Assembly: GCF_037646345.1 (NCBI RefSeq)
Contig: NZ_JBBEWR010000009.1
Coordinates: 62,001 to 126,000 of the forward strand
Length of the DNA stretch: 64,000 bases
Direction of reading: 5' to 3'
Source: Ascidiimonas aurantiaca
GTDB taxonomy: Bacteria > Bacteroidota > Bacteroidia > Flavobacteriales > Flavobacteriaceae
In this document: one piece after another, positions 8,717-17,358 of the stretch
Layout of the letters: the number at the start of each line of letters is the position of its first letter
How positions within the stretch are numbered: the first letter of the stretch is position 1
Position numbers and translations under genes: made by a program
Notes under the pieces: model-generated
The model's input: only the letters and a program-made list of their open reading frames with translations
What the model was told of the DNA's origin: nothing
Databases searched by the model: none

Positions 8717-9833
8717 ATCCGTCCCAATTATTGTATTTGGAAAAGGGAGCGTAGGTGGCACTTTGATCGATCAGATACTCACATTCCGGAACCTTCTTTT
8801 CGAAAGCAGGCATATTGACCTGAAAATAATAGCTATTGCCAACTCGAAACATATACTTTACAGCTCTGAAGGTATTACAGATAACTGGAAAAGCAATTTT
8901 AAAGAAAAGAGCATCCCCTATACTGTTCAAAATGTAGTGAATTTTTGTAAAGATCATAAATTTGAAGACCCTATAGCAGTCGATGTTACCTCAGGAAGTA
9001 CAAGATCTGAAGAATACCCATATCTTATAGAAAACGGATTCCATATTGTAACAGCCAATAAAATTGCGAATTCAGGTTCACAGCAATTTTATGACATTTT
9101 GCGAAAGAGCCTGGTAAAGAACAAAAGGCAATTTCTGTACGAGACCAACGTAGGTGCAGCACTTCCGGTTATTCATACATTGCGCTCTCTTTTACTTTCG
9201 GGAGATGAGGTACTAAAAATAAGAGGTGTTTTTTCCGGCTCACTTAGCTATATATTTAACAGGTTTTGTAATGAAAATAACAGTTTTTCGCAAATAGTGA
9301 GGGAAGCCGTTCAAAAAGGATTTACCGAGCCAGACCCGAGAGAAGACCTGTGCGGTAAGGACGTAGCCCGCAAACTGCTTATTCTGGTAAGGGAATTAGG
9401 GATAACGGCAGAACCTCATCAAATAAACGTACGGTCATTGCTGCTCCCAAATTTAGATAACAATGTGTCCTTACCCTGCTTCAACAGAAATTTATCAGAG
9501 CTTGACAAACCTTTTGAAACCGCAAAGATCACCCAAAAACCAAATCATGTTTTAAGGTATATAGGAGAATATGACAGGCGAAACCATAAATTAGAAGTAA
9601 AATTAATTTCTGAACCCTTAAATTCGCCGTTAGGTCAATTGCAAAGTTCCGACTGTCTCTTTGAGATCTACACAGCTTCTTACGGAGAGAAACCGTTGGT
9701 GATACAAGGGGCAGGGGCAGGTAAAGAGATCACAGCTCGTGGTGTTTTAGCAGATATAGCAGCTATAGCCAACAGTACGTATAAAAACAGAAATACAAAC
9801 CCATACCAACAAGAGGTACATACTTATAATTAA
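8706..9833 (+). CDS. Homoserine dehydrogenase, ThrA-like without kinase domain
   Basis: Reduces aspartate semialdehyde to homoserine, supplying the carbon skeleton for methionine. The N-terminal NAD(P) fold begins IVFGKGSVGGTLIDQI; DVTSGSTRSEEYP and HIVTANKIANSG follow, then the catalytic region ETNVGAALPVIHTLRSLL and FSGSLSYIFN, and the substrate helix FTEPDPREDLCGKDVARKLL. At 375 residues it resembles the dehydrogenase half of ThrA fusions, with no aspartokinase and no obvious ACT domain. It may thus be a methionine-dedicated isozyme not inhibited by threonine. Translation is probably coupled to the metX-like gene through the overlap. Confidence 0.88.
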   Translation: MKTRSVPIIVFGKGSVGGTLIDQILTFRNLLFESRHIDLKIIAIANSKHILYSSEGITDNWKSNFKEKSIPYTVQNVVNFCKDHKFEDPIAVDVTSGSTRSEEYPYLIENGFHIVTANKIANSGSQQFYDILRKSLVKNKRQFLYETNVGAALPVIHTLRSLLLSGDEVLKIRGVFSGSLSYIFNRFCNENNSFSQIVREAVQKGFTEPDPREDLCGKDVARKLLILVRELGITAEPHQINVRSLLLPNLDNNVSLPCFNRNLSELDKPFETAKITQKPNHVLRYIGEYDRRNHKLEVKLISEPLNSPLGQLQSSDCLFEIYTASYGEKPLVIQGAGAGKEITARGVLADIAAIANSTYKNRNTNPYQQEVHTYN

Positions 9834-9854
9834 AATCAGATAAATACAAATCAC

Positions 9855-10289
9855 ATGAAAATACATCTTAAAAGATTAGACCAGGAATACCTTTTTGAAG
9901 CTCGTAATGAAAGAGGCAATACCGTTCTTATGGATAACAAGGGAAGAGAAGACGGAGAGGTGAAAGGCGCCGGGCCCATGGAACTTTTGCTTATGGCAGT
10001 TGCCGGTTGTAGCGGTATAGATATTGTTTCTATCTTAAAAAAACAAAAACAGGAAATTACAGCGTATGACGTAGAAGTAGATGCCGACAGGGAAGAAGGA
10101 GTAGTACCCTCACTTTTTAAAAGTATTCATGTGAAAATATTTTTAGAGGGCTCTATAGAACCTGCCAAAGCCCTGCGTGCAGCAAAACTGTCTTTTGATA
10201 CCTATTGCTCGGTTTCCAAAACGCTGGAAAAAACAGTGCCTATTTCGTACGAAGTACATGTAAACGGAGAAAAATATGAAGCGTTATAA
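9855..10289 (+). CDS. OsmC/Ohr-family protein
   Basis: A small thiol peroxidase-fold protein of 144 residues. The two family cysteines are present, Cys52 in AVAGCSGIDIV and Cys118 in FDTYCSVSKTL, so it should be redox-active. Known members reduce organic hydroperoxides or take part in sulfur handling. Its setting inside a methionine operon, overlapping the metZ-like gene by 14 bp, suggests a link to sulfide, persulfide or homocysteine chemistry rather than osmotic stress; that is inference. Confidence 0.88.
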   Translation: MKIHLKRLDQEYLFEARNERGNTVLMDNKGREDGEVKGAGPMELLLMAVAGCSGIDIVSILKKQKQEITAYDVEVDADREEGVVPSLFKSIHVKIFLEGSIEPAKALRAAKLSFDTYCSVSKTLEKTVPISYEVHVNGEKYEAL

Positions 10290-11457
10290 GAATATAGAAA
10301 CAGTTCAGGTACGCGCAGGTATCCCAAAAACAAAGTATCAGGAACATACTACTCCTCTTTTTCTTACATCTGGATTTGTATTTGAGGATGCAGAAGATAT
10401 GAGGGCCTCATTTGCCGAAGAAAAAGAGCGCGATATCTATTCCCGGTACAGTAACCCCAACACCTCAGAATTTGTAGAGAAAGTGTGCCGGCTAGAAGGG
10501 GCCGAAGCGGGATACGCATTTGCCAGTGGTATGGCAGCTATATTTACCACCTTTTTTGCACTTCTGAAAAGCGGAGATCACATTATATCGGCAAGATCGG
10601 TTTTTGGTTCCACTCACACCCTGTTTACCCGGTACTTTCCCAAATGGGATATCCATACATCATATTTTAACTGCAATAACCCGGAAGAAATTAGTGCCTT
10701 GATCCGGCCATCTACACGTATTCTCTACGCAGAGACCCCCACTAATCCCGGAGTGGATGTCCTGGATCTGAAAAAATTAAGTGAAATTGCCTCGGCTCAT
10801 AACCTCCTGTTAATTATTGATAATTGCTTTGCTACCCCGTATTTGCAACAACCCATAACTTTTGGTGCAGACCTGGTAATACACTCTGCAACCAAACTTA
10901 TGGACGGGCAGGGGCGTGTTCTTGGAGGAATTACCGTAGGAAAAGAAAGCCTTATAAAAGAGATCTATACATTTGCCCGAAATACAGGTCCTTCACTATC
11001 TCCTTTTAACGCCTGGATCTTATCAAAAAGCTTGGAAACACTATCTGTAAGAGTAGATCGTCATTGTGATAACGCGCTTAAAGTGGCTCAGTTCCTGGAG
11101 AATCACGCGCAGGTTAATGAGGTGAAATACCCGTTCATGAGATCACATCCCGCGTATGAAATAGCAAAAAAGCAAATGAAAGCGGGGGGCAACATCGTCG
11201 CATTTCAAATACAGGGAGGTTTACAGGCAGGTCAAAAATTCCTGAATACCCTGCATATGTGTTCCTTATCTGCCAACCTGGGAGATACCCGCACCATTGT
11301 AACCCACCCTGCCTCTTCCACCCATAGCAAACTTACAAAAGCAGACAGGTTAAGCGTAGGGATTACAGACGGACTCATACGTGTGTCTGTGGGATTAGAA
11401 CACGCAAATGATATCATAGCCGATATTGATCAGGCATTAGTAACCTTAAAAAAATAA
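10276..11457 (+). CDS. Homoserine sulfhydrylase / trans-sulfuration PLP enzyme (MetZ/MetB type)
   Basis: A 393-residue PLP enzyme of the same superfamily as metY but the shorter, tetrameric class. The motifs are YSRYSNPNTSEFVEKVCRLE, the PLP lysine in VIHSATKLMDGQGRVLGG, and VTHPASSTHSKL. The sequence HSATKxxDGQGRVLGG is typical of O-succinylhomoserine sulfhydrylase (MetZ); cystathionine gamma-synthase or lyase activity is the alternative. Having it beside metY means two paralogous enzymes could compete for or divide acyl-homoserine substrates. A short hairpin follows the gene. Confidence 0.85.
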   Translation: MKRYKNIETVQVRAGIPKTKYQEHTTPLFLTSGFVFEDAEDMRASFAEEKERDIYSRYSNPNTSEFVEKVCRLEGAEAGYAFASGMAAIFTTFFALLKSGDHIISARSVFGSTHTLFTRYFPKWDIHTSYFNCNNPEEISALIRPSTRILYAETPTNPGVDVLDLKKLSEIASAHNLLLIIDNCFATPYLQQPITFGADLVIHSATKLMDGQGRVLGGITVGKESLIKEIYTFARNTGPSLSPFNAWILSKSLETLSVRVDRHCDNALKVAQFLENHAQVNEVKYPFMRSHPAYEIAKKQMKAGGNIVAFQIQGGLQAGQKFLNTLHMCSLSANLGDTRTIVTHPASSTHSKLTKADRLSVGITDGLIRVSVGLEHANDIIADIDQALVTLKK

Positions 11458-11460
11458 AAA

Positions 11461-11495
11461 AAAGTAAGAAGTTTTAACAGAAAATCTTACTTTAG
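11461..11495 (+). other. Hairpin and possible -7 element between metZ and sulfite reductase
   Basis: AAAGTAAGA and TCTTACTTT form a 9-bp stem with a 15-base loop but no T-tract follows, so termination would be weak. The 3' arm overlaps TACTTTAG (11488-11495), a one-mismatch Bacteroidetes -7 box identical to the one before pheA, so an internal promoter with an operator-like palindrome is possible. Confidence 0.3.
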
Positions 11496-11535
11496 CAATA
11501 AATTACTATAAATCTATAGACTAAATAGATTAATC

Positions 11536-13632
11536 ATGCAAAGCTTTAGAACTGAAATAGAAAACCCAACCGTAGAGAGAGATATTATAGAACTCGAAAA
11601 AAAGATACATCTTTTTAAAGAAGGCAAGATAGATGAAGAACGGTTTCGAAGCCTCCGCCTGGCAAGAGGTGTTTACGGACAAAGACAGCCCGGCGTACAG
11701 ATGATACGTATAAAAATACCTTACGGACGCTTAACTTCGCAAAAACTACTTCGTATTGCAGATGTATCTGATGAGTATTCAACCGGAAGGTTACATATTA
11801 CCACCCGGCAGGACATTCAGATTCATTATGTAAGCCTGGACAGAACGCCACAATTATGGGCAGAGTTGGAAAAAGATGAAGTAACCCTTCGGGAAGCCTG
11901 CGGAAATACAGTTCGTAACATTACCGCCAGTGAAACTGCTGGTATTGATGCAGACGAGCCTTTTGACGTTACCCCGTATGCCGATGCTCTTTTTCGTTAT
12001 TTTTTGCGTAACCCCATTAATCAGGAAATGGGGAGAAAGTTTAAAATAGCCTTTTCCTCATCTGCCAAAGACACCGCGCTTACCTATATTCACGATCTGG
12101 GGTTTATACCCGTATTGGAGAATGGAAAGCGAGGTTTCAAAGTACTGCTGGGAGGAGGTTTGGGTGCACAACCCAGACACGCCGATGTGGTATATGATTT
12201 TCTTGAAACTGAGAAAATAATACCCTTTACAGAAGGAGTACTTCGAATATTTGACCGTCACGGCGAGCGGTCCAAACGCTTAAAGGCACGAATAAAGTTT
12301 TTGATCAAAGATATAGGTCTTGAAACTTTTCTAGAGCTTATTAAACAGGAATATAAAGCTCTGTCGGTAAAAGAGTATCCCATACCCGAAGAAGGGTTTG
12401 TTCCAGATTTTACCCATTTAAAAGATACACCTCACGTAGAAGTGAGTGATCAAAAAGATTTTGACCGGTGGAAAGCCCTCAACGTAATTTCACAAAAACA
12501 AAAGGGGTATGTAGCCGTAGGAGTGAAAGTCTATCTCGGAGATTTTTATACAGATAAAGCACGTCTTTTAGCAAAACTGGTAAAAGAGCATGCTGCTAAT
12601 GAACTTAGGCTTTCATTGCGCCAGGACATTCTTATTCCATATGTAAAAGAAGAGGCGCTACCCCACTTTTACAATGTTTTAAAAGAGTTGGGCTTTACAG
12701 ATCTCGGATATAATTCTACCGTTGACATTACAGCTTGTCCGGGAACAGATACCTGCAATCTGGGTATTGCCAGCAGTACCGGGATCGCCTCACAGTTAGA
12801 GAAAGTATTACATGAAGAGTACCCTTCTTATGTAGAGAATAAAGATATGACCATAAAGATAAGCGGGTGCATGAATGCCTGCGGACAGCATAATATGGCG
12901 CATATTGGTTTTCAGGGAATGTCCGTTAAGTCAGGAAAAATGGTGGCCCCGGCCCTTCAGGTGTTGCTGGGAGGTGGTGTTTTGGGGAATGGTCTGGGCC
13001 GCTTTGCCGATAAAGTAATTAAGATACCCAGTAAAAGAGGCCCGGAGGCCCTTAGAATTATTCTTGATGATTATGAAGCAAATACCCAAAAAGAAACTTC
13101 TTTTACAGATTATTATGATCAGAAAGGGCAAAAATACTTTTATGAATTACTAAAGCCCCTTGCAGATGTAACCAATCTTGAGGAATCTGATTTTATTGAC
13201 TGGGGCCATAATAAACCCTATATCAAAGCCGTAGGGATAGGAGAATGTGCCGGTGTGGTAATTGATCTGGTAGCGACCCTTCTTTTTGAAAGCGAAGAAA
13301 AACTGGATTTATCAAAAGAGGCAATTGAGCAAAAAAAATGGGCAGACAGTATTTATCATTCCTATACTGCCATAGTAAATACTGCTAAAGCTTTATTGTT
13401 ATCAGAAGATGTAACAACCAATTCTCACGCAGGCATTATCAAACAATTTCAGGAGGTATTTATAGATACCGGCAAACTGGCATTGGAAACGGATTTTGAT
13501 GGATTGGTGTATCAACTTCGCGATCATGAACCTACAGAAAGCTTTGCTCAAAAGTACGACCAGGATGCCCGGAGCTTCTATCATGCCATAGATGTTTTTA
13601 GAAAAAAAGAACTCGAGTATGCAGACCAATAA
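11536..13632 (+). CDS. Ferredoxin-type sulfite (nitrite) reductase with C-terminal HEPN-like domain
   Basis: A 698-residue siroheme-[4Fe-4S] reductase. The N half contains the ferredoxin-like fold (IRIKIPYGRLTSQKLLRIAD) and GRLHITTRQDIQIHYV; cluster ligands are Cys401 and Cys407 (TACPGTDTC) and Cys445 and Cys449 (SGCMNAC). Gene context, with homocysteine synthases, siroheme genes and an FNR, favours sulfite over nitrite. From about residue 600 there is a helical extension (YHSYTAIVNTAKALLL, HAGIIKQFQEVF, SFYHAIDVFRKKE) that resembles UPF0332-type HEPN domains; no RNase-type Rx4-6H motif is visible there. It overlaps cobA by 14 bp. Confidence 0.92.
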   Translation: MQSFRTEIENPTVERDIIELEKKIHLFKEGKIDEERFRSLRLARGVYGQRQPGVQMIRIKIPYGRLTSQKLLRIADVSDEYSTGRLHITTRQDIQIHYVSLDRTPQLWAELEKDEVTLREACGNTVRNITASETAGIDADEPFDVTPYADALFRYFLRNPINQEMGRKFKIAFSSSAKDTALTYIHDLGFIPVLENGKRGFKVLLGGGLGAQPRHADVVYDFLETEKIIPFTEGVLRIFDRHGERSKRLKARIKFLIKDIGLETFLELIKQEYKALSVKEYPIPEEGFVPDFTHLKDTPHVEVSDQKDFDRWKALNVISQKQKGYVAVGVKVYLGDFYTDKARLLAKLVKEHAANELRLSLRQDILIPYVKEEALPHFYNVLKELGFTDLGYNSTVDITACPGTDTCNLGIASSTGIASQLEKVLHEEYPSYVENKDMTIKISGCMNACGQHNMAHIGFQGMSVKSGKMVAPALQVLLGGGVLGNGLGRFADKVIKIPSKRGPEALRIILDDYEANTQKETSFTDYYDQKGQKYFYELLKPLADVTNLEESDFIDWGHNKPYIKAVGIGECAGVVIDLVATLLFESEEKLDLSKEAIEQKKWADSIYHSYTAIVNTAKALLLSEDVTTNSHAGIIKQFQEVFIDTGKLALETDFDGLVYQLRDHEPTESFAQKYDQDARSFYHAIDVFRKKELEYADQ

Positions 13633-14389
13633 ATCACCAAAAGTAACCCTGGTAGGAGCAGGGCCCGGAGATCCTGATCTTCTCACCATAAAAGGCGCAA
13701 AGGCACTGGCAAGTGCAGATGTTGTGTTGTACGATGCACTCGTAAACCACCGTTTATTTCAGTATGTCCCGGGAAAGACCAAAACAGTTTTTGTTGGAAA
13801 ACGTAAGGGGTTTAAAGCCTTTGCTCAGGATGAGATCAATGAACTTATAGTGTCACATGCATTTTCTTACGGGCACGTGGTACGATTAAAAGGAGGAGAC
13901 CCTTTCGTTTTTGCCCGGGGAACCGAAGAGATAGAATACATTGAAAGCTTCGGTATCCCTTGCGAAGTGGTACCCGGTATTTCTTCAGCACTGGCCGTAC
14001 CGGCCAGCCAGGGAGTATCGCTCACCAGACGTGGTACTGCCCAAAGTTTTTGGGTCATTACAGGAACCACCTCGCAACAAAAACTATCTAAAGACCTGTA
14101 TCACGCATCACGATCAACCGCTACCGTTGTTGTTCTTATGGGTATGAGTAAGCTGGGTGAGATCGTAAGGCTTTTTAGAAATGAAGGTAAAGGCGCCATG
14201 CCGGTTGCAGTTATTCAAAACGGCACCACTCAAAACGAAAATGTAGGCGTAGGTACCATAGATACTATTACTTATGTGGTAAAAGAAAAACAACTTTCTT
14301 CTCCCGCAGTAATAGTTATTGGTGAAGTAGTAAGAGAAAGTCATAAGCTAAAACAATATTACAGACAGGCAATGGCCGTTTCAGGATAA
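13619..14389 (+). CDS. cobA: Uroporphyrinogen-III C-methyltransferase
   Basis: Adds two SAM-derived methyl groups to uroporphyrinogen III to give precorrin-2, the first step to siroheme. I start it at the ATG of MQTNKSPKVTLVGAGPGDPD, which lies inside the end of the sulfite reductase gene. Family motifs are VGAGPGDPDLLTIKGAKAL, RLKGGDPFVFARGTEE, VVPGISSALAVPA and TRRGTAQSFWVITGT. At 256 residues it is the stand-alone SUMT form, not fused to a CysG N-domain. The overlap suggests coupled synthesis of the reductase and its cofactor enzyme. Confidence 0.95.
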   Translation: MQTNKSPKVTLVGAGPGDPDLLTIKGAKALASADVVLYDALVNHRLFQYVPGKTKTVFVGKRKGFKAFAQDEINELIVSHAFSYGHVVRLKGGDPFVFARGTEEIEYIESFGIPCEVVPGISSALAVPASQGVSLTRRGTAQSFWVITGTTSQQKLSKDLYHASRSTATVVVLMGMSKLGEIVRLFRNEGKGAMPVAVIQNGTTQNENVGVGTIDTITYVVKEKQLSSPAVIVIGEVVRESHKLKQYYRQAMAVSG

Positions 14390-14404
14390 TAAAAAAAAAG
14401 AGAT

Positions 14405-14980
14405 ATGGAAAAGAATGAATTATATCCTGTTTTTCTAAAAGTACACACACTTAATGTACTTATTGTAGGTGGCGGGAACGTAGGTCTTGAAAAGCTTTTT
14501 TTTATGCTTAAGTCCAGCCCCCGTGCCCGGGTAGAAATAGTAGCTACATGGTTTCATGAAGAATTAATAGCCTTATGTGAGAGCCACCCTCAGGTAAAAC
14601 GGGTACAAAAAGCCTATGAAAAAAGTGATCTTGCGGAAAAAGATATGGTAATTGCCGCGACCGATTCGTTAGACGTAAACAAACAGGTCTATAATGATTG
14701 CAAAAAGCGCCATATTCTCGTAAATGTAGCAGATACTCCCGATTATTGTGATTTCTATTTAGGGGGTATAGTCACTAAAGGCAACGTGAAAGTGGCTATT
14801 TCCACCAATGGCAAATCGCCTACCACCGCCAAACGGCTGCGTCAATTTTTTGAAGAAGTGCTCCCCGAAGATATAGATGATCTTGTAAAAAACCTTCATG
14901 AATACCGAAAAACACTTAAAGGAGACTTTGAGGAGAAAGTAGAAAAAATGAATGATGTGACCAGGGGATTACTTTCATAA
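14405..14980 (+). CDS. Precorrin-2 dehydrogenase (siroheme synthase N-domain, Met8-like)
   Basis: Oxidises precorrin-2 to sirohydrochlorin with NAD+, and as in Met8p or CysG may also insert iron. The Rossmann motif VLIVGGGNVGLEKLFF is followed by VIAATDSLDVNKQVYNDC, LVNVADTPDYCDFYLGGI and VAISTNGKSPTTAKRLRQFFEE, all diagnostic. It is 191 residues and follows cobA by 15 bp. No separate sirohydrochlorin ferrochelatase is seen in the island, so this protein may do both steps. Confidence 0.92.
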   Translation: MEKNELYPVFLKVHTLNVLIVGGGNVGLEKLFFMLKSSPRARVEIVATWFHEELIALCESHPQVKRVQKAYEKSDLAEKDMVIAATDSLDVNKQVYNDCKKRHILVNVADTPDYCDFYLGGIVTKGNVKVAISTNGKSPTTAKRLRQFFEEVLPEDIDDLVKNLHEYRKTLKGDFEEKVEKMNDVTRGLLS

Positions 14981-15040
14981 ACCAGCAATTCAAAAGAACC
15001 AATAAAACATTCGAATTATATAATTACTAAACCACTACCC

Positions 15041-16096
15041 ATGATCAAGACAGATATCCTTATAATAGGAGCGGGCCCCACAGGCCTGTTTACCGTATTT
15101 GAAGCAGGCCTGCTTAAAATGAGAACACATCTTATTGATGCACTTCCTCAGCCAGGCGGACAATGTTCTGAAATATACCCTAAAAAACCCATTTACGATA
15201 TTCCCGGATTTCCTGAAGTGCTTGCAGGAGATCTGGTTTCGAACCTTATGGAACAGATAAAGCCTTTCAATCCCGGTTTCACTTTGGGTGAAAGAGCAGA
15301 AACTATAGAAAAAGACGAGAACGATACTTTTATTGTAACAACCAACAGGGGAACACAACATCAGGCACCCATAGTGGTCATAGCCGGAGGGTTAGGCTCT
15401 TTTGAGCCCAGAAAACCACCTATAGACCATATAGCCGGGTATGAAGACAAAGGAGTATCTTATATTATTCGTGACCCCGAGATCTTTAAAGGTCAAAAAG
15501 TGGTGATAGCCGGAGGAGGAGATTCAGCTTTAGACTGGTCCGTATATCTGGCCGATATAGCAGCAGAAGTGACACTCGTTCATCGTAGAAAAGAATTTCG
15601 CGGAGCACTTGATTCTGTAGAAAAAGTAGCCAGACTTTCAAAACAGGGAAAAATAGAGCTCATTACAGAAGCAGAAGTAACCGCACTTCATGGTGATGCG
15701 CGGTTAACCGGTGTTACCATTACCTATAATTCCGGAACGACCACCTTACGGGAAACCGATGCATTCATACCTTTATTTGGGCTTTCGCCAAAGCTGGGAC
15801 CTATTGCTAACTGGGGGCTGGAAATAGAAAAAAATGCCATTAAAGTAAATAATGCCTATGATTACAGTACCAATATTCCCGGTATTTATGCCATTGGCGA
15901 TGTAAATACATATCCCGGAAAGCTTAAACTCATATTATCAGGTTTTCACGAAGCCGCCGTTATGTGCCAGAGCGCATACCAACGCATTAACCCCGGGAAA
16001 AGATACGTTATGAAATACACCACAGTAAGCGGAATTAACGGTTTTGACGGTAGTAAAAAAGAAGCTCGTAAAGAAGTAGTTAAAAGTATTGTCTAA
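15041..16096 (+). CDS. Ferredoxin-NADP+ reductase, thioredoxin-reductase-like type
   Basis: A 351-residue flavoprotein with two dinucleotide folds: FAD site IIGAGPTGLFTVFEAG and NADPH site VVIAGGGDSALDW. It lacks the CxxC of thioredoxin reductase; PGGQCSEIYPKKPIYDIPGFP is characteristic of the YumC-like ferredoxin reductases of Bacteroidetes and Firmicutes. Placed after the siroheme genes it is the natural electron source, via ferredoxin, for the sulfite reductase. IYAIGDVNTYPGKLKLI is the C-terminal FAD motif. Confidence 0.92.
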   Translation: MIKTDILIIGAGPTGLFTVFEAGLLKMRTHLIDALPQPGGQCSEIYPKKPIYDIPGFPEVLAGDLVSNLMEQIKPFNPGFTLGERAETIEKDENDTFIVTTNRGTQHQAPIVVIAGGLGSFEPRKPPIDHIAGYEDKGVSYIIRDPEIFKGQKVVIAGGGDSALDWSVYLADIAAEVTLVHRRKEFRGALDSVEKVARLSKQGKIELITEAEVTALHGDARLTGVTITYNSGTTTLRETDAFIPLFGLSPKLGPIANWGLEIEKNAIKVNNAYDYSTNIPGIYAIGDVNTYPGKLKLILSGFHEAAVMCQSAYQRINPGKRYVMKYTTVSGINGFDGSKKEARKEVVKSIV

Positions 16097-16147
16097 GATA
16101 AAATTTATACTTTATTTTGTAAACACGTTCACTAATCATCTATTGTA

Positions 16148-16250
16148 GTTATCAGGAAAGGTGAAGGGAATAGACCCTATGAAGCCTTAGCAACCCTCCT
16201 TATCTTTTTAGGAGAAGGTGCTAAATTCTACCCTAAAAGGGGAAGATGAC
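16148..16250 (+). promoter_or_regulatory. SAM-I (S-box) riboswitch upstream of metH
   Basis: The aptamer core is clear: GTTATCAGGAAAGGTGAAGG, then GAATAGACCCTATGAAGCC, TTAGCAACC, a P3-like hairpin, the kink-turn segment GGTGCTAAATTCTACCC, and a closing GATGAC that pairs with GTTATC to form P1. No intrinsic terminator follows in the 107 bases before metH. Instead TTGTAGTTAT (16143-16152), which includes the 5' P1 strand, is perfectly complementary to ATAACTACAA at 16296-16305, so ligand-free RNA could fold into a long-range alternative helix. Control of translation or Rho-dependent termination is possible. Confidence 0.93.
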
Positions 16251-16356
16251 ACATACAGACTTTTCAGTCGTATTCCATCGCGTTTTCTTGTTTTCATAAC
16301 TACAACATTTAGTGTAAATTTTTGTTACACAACTATTTGAATACTGAAAACCAAAA

Positions 16357-17358
16357 ATGAATACTATTTCTGAAGAGTTAGCAAAGCGCATTCTCATACT
16401 AGACGGGGCTATGGGTACCATGATCCAGCAACATGGCTTTACCGAAGACCAGTACCGTGGGAGCCGTTTTCAAAAGTATCACCTGCCACTAAAAGGGAAC
16501 AACGATCTTTTATCACTTACCCAGCCCGAAGCCATTTTGAATATTCACCGTGACTATCTAGAGGCAGGAGCAGACATCATAGAAACCAATACATTTTCCG
16601 GCACGCGCATCGCCATGAGCGATTATCAAATGGAAGATATTGTTGCTGAGCTTAACTATGAGTCAGCCCGGCTTGCCAGAAAGGCAGCAGACGAATATAC
16701 TGCAGCTACTCCGGAAAAACCTCGTTTTGTAGCAGGATCCATAGGGCCTACCAATAGAACCGCCAGTATGTCGCCCGATGTGAACGATCCCGGTTTTCGG
16801 GCCGTTACTTTCGACCAGCTTCGTGAGGCTTATTTTGAACAGGCAGAAGCACTGGTCAAGGGCGGATGTGACCTTCTTTTAGTAGAAACCGTTTTTGATA
16901 CGTTAAATGCCAAAGCAGCCCTTTTCGCTATAGAAGAAGTGAAAGAGTACCTTGAAAAAGACATTCCCGTTATGGTAAGCGGAACGATCACCGATTCCAG
17001 CGGACGAACTTTGTCAGGACAAACCGTGGAGGCTTTTCTTATTTCCGTATCGCATATTCCCTTGCTCAGTGTTGGTTTTAATTGTGCTTTGGGTGCAGAA
17101 CAGTTAATGCCTTATTTAAAGAGGTTGTCGCGGGAAACCGGTTTTTATACATCGGCCCACCCTAATGCCGGCCTGCCCAATGCTTTTGGTGAATATGATG
17201 AAACACCCCTTCAAATGCAATCGTATATAGAGAAGTATCTACAGGATCATCTCGTTAACATAGTAGGCGGATGCTGTGGTACCACACCAGAACATATACG
17301 GCTCATAGCAGAAGTAGCCGCCAGGCACCAACCCCGAAAAATCCCTGCACGTGTATAA
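16357..17358 (+). CDS. metH: Methionine synthase, homocysteine-binding module (MetH N-terminal part)
   Basis: The zinc-thiolate homocysteine methyltransferase domain of cobalamin-dependent methionine synthase, as a separate 333-residue protein. DGAMGTMIQQHGFTEDQYRG and ETNTFSGTRIAMSDY are family motifs; zinc ligands are Cys243 (GFNCALG) and Cys306-Cys307 (GGCCGTTPE). It overlaps the gene for the rest of MetH by 8 bp in another frame. The arrangement is a genuine split, common in Bacteroidetes, not a frameshift: both parts have intact domain ends. Confidence 0.95.
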   Translation: MNTISEELAKRILILDGAMGTMIQQHGFTEDQYRGSRFQKYHLPLKGNNDLLSLTQPEAILNIHRDYLEAGADIIETNTFSGTRIAMSDYQMEDIVAELNYESARLARKAADEYTAATPEKPRFVAGSIGPTNRTASMSPDVNDPGFRAVTFDQLREAYFEQAEALVKGGCDLLLVETVFDTLNAKAALFAIEEVKEYLEKDIPVMVSGTITDSSGRTLSGQTVEAFLISVSHIPLLSVGFNCALGAEQLMPYLKRLSRETGFYTSAHPNAGLPNAFGEYDETPLQMQSYIEKYLQDHLVNIVGGCCGTTPEHIRLIAEVAARHQPRKIPARV

